Both the position numbers and the translations under genes were made by a program. From contig NC_091972.1 of NCBI RefSeq assembly GCF_036711975.1, positions 5,089,001 to 5,153,000 on the forward strand: a stretch of DNA of 64,000 nt. The letters are read 5' to 3'. Under the pieces are notes generated by a model that was not told the DNA's origin, made no database searches, and saw only the letters and a list, made by a program, of their open reading frames with translations. Source of the DNA: Onthophagus taurus. Its lineage: Eukaryota; Arthropoda; Insecta; Coleoptera; Scarabaeidae. Shown here one piece after another: positions 59,351-64,000 of this stretch (positions are counted from its first letter, which is position 1; every line of letters starts with the position of its first letter).

Positions 59351-59659
59351 TACATAAATTAAAAACTTCAAATTATGCCTTTTATTATTCGAGGAATAAT
59401 GTTACGATATTATTTACCGTTTTATCAATCTTTTTATTAAACCTGATTTGGTTTTTATTTCTGTCACTCTTGGAACATTATCACTTGACCCATTATATTA
59501 TCACTTGACCCATTATAAGTGTTTCGATGCGACCAAGAAGCCACTGGCAACGTGGAAAACCGTCTTCCTTTACCACAACAAAGTCTCCTACTTGTGGTAG
59601 AAATGGACTAGACTTACACCATTTCTTTCTTGATTGTAACTCCGAAAACTATTTTTTTC
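59350..59659. other. Left flank of the satellite array
   Basis: Contains a tandem pair of ttatcacttgacccattata (59477-59516) followed by about 120 bases (gtttcgatgcgaccaagaagcc ...) of higher GC that I could not identify. Confidence 0.4.
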
Positions 59660-62243
59660 CATAATCAGAACTCATAAACTAAAAGCGATGGGAAAATATT
59701 TTTTATACATAAACCTCTTTTCATGGATCTAGTCTTTATGGTCCATTACTAGACCATAAAGACTAGATCCATGAAAAGATTGAACCCAATTATTACCATT
59801 TTTTATTTATAAGCTGTAAACCGATTAAATATCAAAATTGTAGATTGTCGAAAATTAACTTAATCATAACTCAAAAACTAAAAACGATGGAGAAAAACTT
59901 TTTATACATAAAAGCATAGTAATGGGCCATAAAGACTAGATCCATAACAACATTGAACCCAATTATTACAATTTTTTATTTATAAGCTCTAAATCGATTA
60001 AACATCAAAATTGTTGATCATCGAGAATTAACTCAATCGTAACTCAAAAACTAAAAGCGATGGAGAAAAACTTTTTATACATAAAACCTTAGTAATGGGC
60101 GATAAAGACTAGATCCATAACAAGATTGAACCCAATTATTACCATTTTTTATTTATAAGCTCTAAATCGATTAAACATCAAAATTGTTGATCTTCGAAAA
60201 TTAACTCAATCGTAACTCAAAAACTAAAAGCGATGGAGAAAAACTTTTTATACATAAAACCTTAGTAATGGGCGATAAAGACTAGATCCATAACAAGATT
60301 GAACCCAATTATTACCATTTTTTATTTATAAGCTCTAAATCGATTAAACATCAAAATTGTTGATTTTCGAAAATTAACTCAATTATAACTCAAAAACTAA
60401 AAGCGATGGGGAAATACTTTTTATACATAAAACCTTAGTAATGGACCATAAAGACTAAATCCATAACAAGATTGAACCCAATTATTACCATTTTTTATTT
60501 ACAAGCTCTAAATCGATTAAACATCAAAATTGCTGATTTTCGAAAATTAACTCAATCGTAACTCAAAAACTAAAAGCGATGGAGAAAAACTTTTTATACA
60601 TAAAACCTTAGTAATGGGCGATAAAGACTAGATCCATAACAAGATTGAACCCAATTATTACCATTTTTTATTTATAAGCTCTAAATCGATTAAAGATCAA
60701 AATTGTTGATTTTCGAAAATTAATTCAATTATAACCCAAAAACTAAAAGTGATGGGGAAATAGTTTTTATACATAAAACCTTAGTAATGGGCCATAAAGA
60801 CTAAATCCATAACAAGATTGAACCCAATTATTACCATTTTTTATTTATAAGCTCTAAATCGATTAAACATCAAAATTGTTGATTTTCGAAAATTAACTGA
60901 ATTATAACTCAAAAACTAAAAGCGATGGGGAAATACTTTTTATACATAAAACCTTAGTAATGAGCCATAAAGACTAAATCCATAACAAGATTGAACACAA
61001 TTATTACTATTTTTTATTTATAAGCCTTAAATCGATTAAACATCAAAATTGTTGATTTTCGAAAATTAACTCAATTATAACTCAAAAACTAAAAGCGATG
61101 GGGAAATACTTTTTATACATAAAACCTTAGTAATGAGCCATAAAGACTAAATCCATAACAAGATTGAACCCAATTATTACCATTTTTTATTTATAAGCTC
61201 TAAATCGATTAAACATCAAAATTATTGATTTTCGAAAATTAACTCAATTATAACTCAAAAACTAAAAGCGATGGGGAAATACTTTTTATACATAAAACCT
61301 TAGTAATGGACCATAAAGACTAAATCCATAACAAGATTGAACCCAATTATTACCATTTTTTATTTATAAGCTTTAAATCGATTAAACATCAAAATTGTTG
61401 ATTTTCGAAAATTAACTCAAATATAACTCAAAAACTAAAACCGATGGGGAAATACTTTTTATACATAAAACCTTAGTAATGGGCCATAAAGACTAAATCC
61501 ATAACAAGATTGAACCCAATTTTTACCATTTTTTATTTATAAGCTCTAAATCGATTAAACATCAAAATTGTTGATTTTCGAAAATTAACTTAATTATAAC
61601 TTAAAAACTAAAAGCGATGGGGAAATACTTTTTATACATAAAACCTTAGTAATGGGCCATAAAGACTAAATCCATAACAAGATTGAACCCAATTATTACC
61701 ATTTTTTATTTATAAGCTCTAAATCGATTAAAGATCAAAATTGTTGATTTTCGAAAATTAATTCCATTATAACTCAAAAACTAAAAGCGATGGGGAAATA
61801 CTTTTTATACATAAAACCTTAGTAATGGACCATAAAGACTAAATCCATAACAAGATTGAACCCAATTATTACCATTTTTTATTTATAAGCTCTAAATCGA
61901 TTAAACATCAAAATTGTTGATTTTCGAAAATTAACTCAATTACAACTCAAAAACTAAAAGCGATGGGGAAATAGTTTTTATACATAAAACCTTAGTAATG
62001 GGTCATAAAGACTAAATCCATAACAAGATTGAACCCAATTATTACCATTTTTTATTTATAAGCTCTAAATCGATTAAAGATCAAAATTGTTGATTTTCGA
62101 AAATTAACTCAATTATAACTCAAAAATTAAAAGCGATGGAGAAATACTTTTTATACATAAAACCTTAGTAATGGACCATAAAGACTAGATCCATAAAAAG
62201 ATTGAACACAATTATTACCATTTTTTATTTAGAAGCTCTAAAT
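59660..62243. repeat. 173-bp satellite array, about 15 units
   Basis: Phrases such as gattgaacccaattattacc recur every 173 bases (near 59783, 59956, 60129, 60302, 60475 and onward). Each monomer includes ataagctctaaatcgatt, catcaaaattgttgat, aactaaaagcgatgg and catamer-like cataaaaccttagtaatgg. There are two blocks of variants: early units have atggagaaaaac and gggcgataaagactagatcc; later ones mostly have atggggaaatac and ccataaagactaaatcc. The block pattern fits local growth by unequal exchange. No coding. Confidence 0.93.
59717..59778. repeat. Perfect 27-bp hairpin at the left edge of the satellite
   Basis: Arms 59717-59743 and 59752-59778 are exact inverted copies (right arm gaccataaagactagatcc...atgaaaag) around the 8-base loop cattacta. 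The right arm is ordinary monomer sequence, so the left arm is an inverted duplication of it, as produced by template switching or foldback repair. Confidence 0.9.
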
Positions 62244-62490
62244 CAGTAGTGACCATAACGTCGATTGCCAAAAAAGTCATGAATCTGAAATATCTATATC
62301 TGGGCCTCAGAGAAAAAAAAAGGAAGGTTACTTTAAACCCTTCGGCCGACCTTGTCAAGACATTTATATAAAACGTCGATCTTGATCAAAAATTAGTGGC
62401 CAACACTGTTATAAAGGCTTAATTATAAAAGGACAGCCTTTTATTAAAAATTTATTATTATTATTATTATGAGTCGAAAATGGAAAAAAG
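62244..62490. other. Right flank of the satellite, 3' flank of the ubiquitin fusion
   Basis: The first 50 bases match window positions 41-83. The rest includes cttcggccgacc, faintly like ttcggcgacc at 90-100, then AT-rich DNA with a short (ATT)n run and the 3' UTR of the fusion gene. Confidence 0.5.
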
Positions 62491-63286
62491 TTATTTTCCA
62501 CCACGTAGGCGAATAACTAAATACAGAGTAGATTTCTTATAGATATTGTAATCTGAAAGGGTACGTCCATCTTCCAATTCTTTACGATGGAAAATTAAAC
62601 GCTGTTGATCCGGTGGAATCCTTTCCTTGTCTTGAATCTTAACTTTTACATTTCCAATAGTATCAGAAGGTTCCACTTCCAAGGTGATGGTTTTTCCAGT
62701 TAAACTTTTTACGAAGATTTGCATTCTTATTACCAACTGGAGGGTTGATTCTTTTTGAATGTTGTAATCAGAAAGAGTACGACCATCTTCAAGTTGTTTA
62801 CCAGAGAAGATTAAACGTTGTTCATCTGGTGGGATTCCTTCCGTATCTTGGATTTTAGCTTTAACATTTTCAATGGTATCAGAAGGTTCCACTCCTAAGG
62901 TGATGATTTCTCCAGTTAAAGTTTTTACGAAGATGTAGAGGGTTGATTCTTTTTGAATGTTGTAATCAGAAAGAGTACGACCATCTTCAAGTTGTTTACC
63001 AGCGAAGATTAAACTTGTTTGTTGATCTGGTGGGATTCCTTCCTTGTATTGGATTTTAGTTTTAACATTTTCACCTTCTCCTTCGTAACCAGGAGCACAA
63101 GAGCTCAATGTTACGAATAGGGTTACTATTAAAACGGTTACCTAAAACATTATAAAGTGAAGAAAGTTATTGTCTTTCAAATTAACCTTGTCATTTTAAC
63201 AAAATAAATGGTGGTAATTATTAATAATAAATTAAAATATCCATGATTTAATATAAAAATCTATTACTTACCACCAATTTATTCAT
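62491..63286 (-). CDS. Secreted ubiquitin-chain chimera on an antifungal-peptide scaffold
   Basis: Exon 1 (63286-63272, MNKLV|gtaagt) and exon 2 (63141-62491) join at phase 0, 221 residues. Residues 1-24 (signal peptide [19 protein letters not shown], then CAPGY) equal those of the tenecin-3-like gene at 58 kb. After EGEG the sequence becomes ubiquitin: unit 1 (29-74) starts at ubiquitin Glu24; unit 2 (75-144) covers ubiquitin 3-72; unit 3 (145-220) is full length, ending RLRGG plus one Lys. Both internal junctions lack LRGG, so deubiquitinases should not separate the units. Unit 3 keeps all seven lysines but differs from invariant animal ubiquitin (T7S, E24G, A28V, G35R, A46H, G47R, Q49E, Q62Y, E64K, H68Y, L71I). 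All indels are in frame. TATAAAAG at 63351-63344. Could be a young non-functional fusion. Confidence 0.85.
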
Positions 63287-63740
63287 CTAGTTACTTTTTT
63301 CGTTCGTTCCAAAGAAAGGAATAACATCTAATCGACGTTTAAACCTTTTATACCAAAATACATGCATGTTTTTATTTATCCAGAAGTCATCGCGTTCATA
63401 ATTTATATCTCACTTACTCTCTATTTATCAAATGAAGTTGAAAAGTAAGACGAGAATAATATGAGCTGTCTAAATTGCCAAGAATTAAAGTAAAATTCCC
63501 TCGTTTATCACTTAAAAAAGATCTTTAGCATTTAATTTGGTTTTTAACCGATCAACAGAACTTATTTATTTTCTTTTATCTATTTTAGGAGCAAAAACAA
63601 AACTATTACATCTATATCTTTTCGTTATCTTATGGTGAAAAGGTTATTGAAGCAAAATTTGTTAAGTTGTTGAAAGCATTTTGGTTTAGATCTTTGAGAA
63701 GCTAAGAAGAGTTAATTAAGTTTTCATATTATAAAAGAAA
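63287..63740. promoter_or_regulatory. Shared divergent promoter, copy B
   Basis: 454 bases between the start codons of the ubiquitin chimera (left) and the small peptide (right), a diverged duplicate of 58694-59241. The GATA-type words persist (ATATCTT near 63614, TTATCTT near 63625), while the NF-kB-like word is changed from GGAAAATTCCC to GTAAAATTCCC (63490-63500). The TATA box for the chimera is intact at 63351-63344. Confidence 0.5.
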
Positions 63741-63938
63741 ATGAAATTTTTCACTGTAAGTTAAAAAAATAATTTCTTATTCTTTAATAACATTTTTTTG
63801 TTAATTTAGATATTTTTCTTGGTCATTTTTGCTTTATTAGCATTAGTTAACGGACAATTTTTGGATTATGGCCCAAATCCATCTGCGATTAAACCGAAAC
63901 AACCCAAGCAAAATTGTCGCTGGGTATGCGATTCATAA
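63741..63938 (+). CDS. Short secreted cationic peptide
   Basis: Exon 1 is five codons (63741-63755, MKFFT|gtaagt) and exon 2 is 63810-63938, phase 0, 47 residues. The signal peptide is MKFFTIFFLVIFALLALVNG, cleaved probably after NG. The mature 27 residues are QFLDYGPNPSAIKPKQPKQN followed by CRWVCDS. Two cysteines three residues apart could form a small loop, the N-terminal Gln could cyclise, and Lys/Pro are frequent. Too short for the usual gene callers. It is divergently paired with the ubiquitin chimera. Size and context suggest a host-defence or signalling peptide, but I know no family match. Confidence 0.75.
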
Positions 63939-64000
63939 TTAAAAGAATTTCTTGTAAACAAATTAATTAAACAATTAAAATAAACGGAAATGTAACAAAA

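Noticed and set aside
1-64000. CRISPR arrays, bacterial operons, riboswitches
   Set aside because: The window is eukaryotic with spliced genes; tandem repeats lack spacer structure and are satellites or minisatellites.
1-64000. tRNA, rRNA or snRNA genes
   Set aside because: I saw no A/B box pairs or conserved RNA sequences by eye; a covariance-model scan would be needed to exclude them.

Overview
This is a nuclear segment from an insect, most probably a beetle (Coleoptera). Genes have short AT-rich introns with GT-AG ends. The conserved genes are typical of insects: two ecdysteroid-kinase-like (CHK) genes, a glutamate transporter, a thrombospondin and the complex I subunit NDUFB11. A Gly/His-rich secreted peptide at 58 kb ends in GGYKTHGY, the ending I know from the beetle antifungal peptides tenecin-3 and holotricin-3. 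Splice models were built by hand from GT/AG sites and reading phase; the two long ones (EAAT, thrombospondin) close exactly in frame.

Layout. 0-7 kb: two EcKinase-like genes around an intronless cyclic-nucleotide-gated-channel-like gene with a non-canonical pore. 7-15 kb: transposon relics (Tc1, LINE pieces, a mariner with about 0.6 kb inverted repeats) and a degenerate 21-bp minisatellite. 15-25 kb: an SLC1/EAAT gene with a TATA promoter, a non-coding first exon, a 360-bp higher-order satellite in intron 1 and the 21-bp minisatellite again in intron 4. 25-28 kb: LINE relic and tandemly duplicated pyrimidine-rich DNA. 28-38.5 kb: an 11-exon thrombospondin gene (minus strand) with NDUFB11 nested in intron 3 on the same strand. 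38.8-64 kb: a cluster of small secreted low-complexity proteins mixed with LINEs and foldback DNA.

The cluster is the unusual part. Nine apparently intact genes and one decayed one share one architecture: a tiny first exon (3 to 8 codons) ending in or just before the signal peptide, usually at phase 0, then a second exon with everything else. The second exons are unrelated low-complexity bodies: Gly-rich, His-rich, Asp/His-rich, Pro/Val-rich, Gly/His-rich, a short cationic peptide. At 62.5-63.3 kb the second exon carries ubiquitin. A copy of the tenecin-3-like gene (promoter, exon 1, intron and signal peptide all recognisable) has had its Gly/His body replaced in frame by two and a half diverged ubiquitin units. 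The predicted product is a secreted ubiquitin-fold chain without cleavable internal junctions but with an intact C-terminal RLRGG. This came from duplication of a divergent gene pair (minus-strand peptide gene plus plus-strand small peptide gene): one copy lies at 58.0-59.35 kb, the other at 62.5-63.94 kb, and a 173-bp satellite array lies between them. The first bases of the window carry the right-hand end of another array of the same satellite with the same flank.

Nothing was aligned or searched. Family names rest on recognised motifs, and repeat boundaries are approximate.
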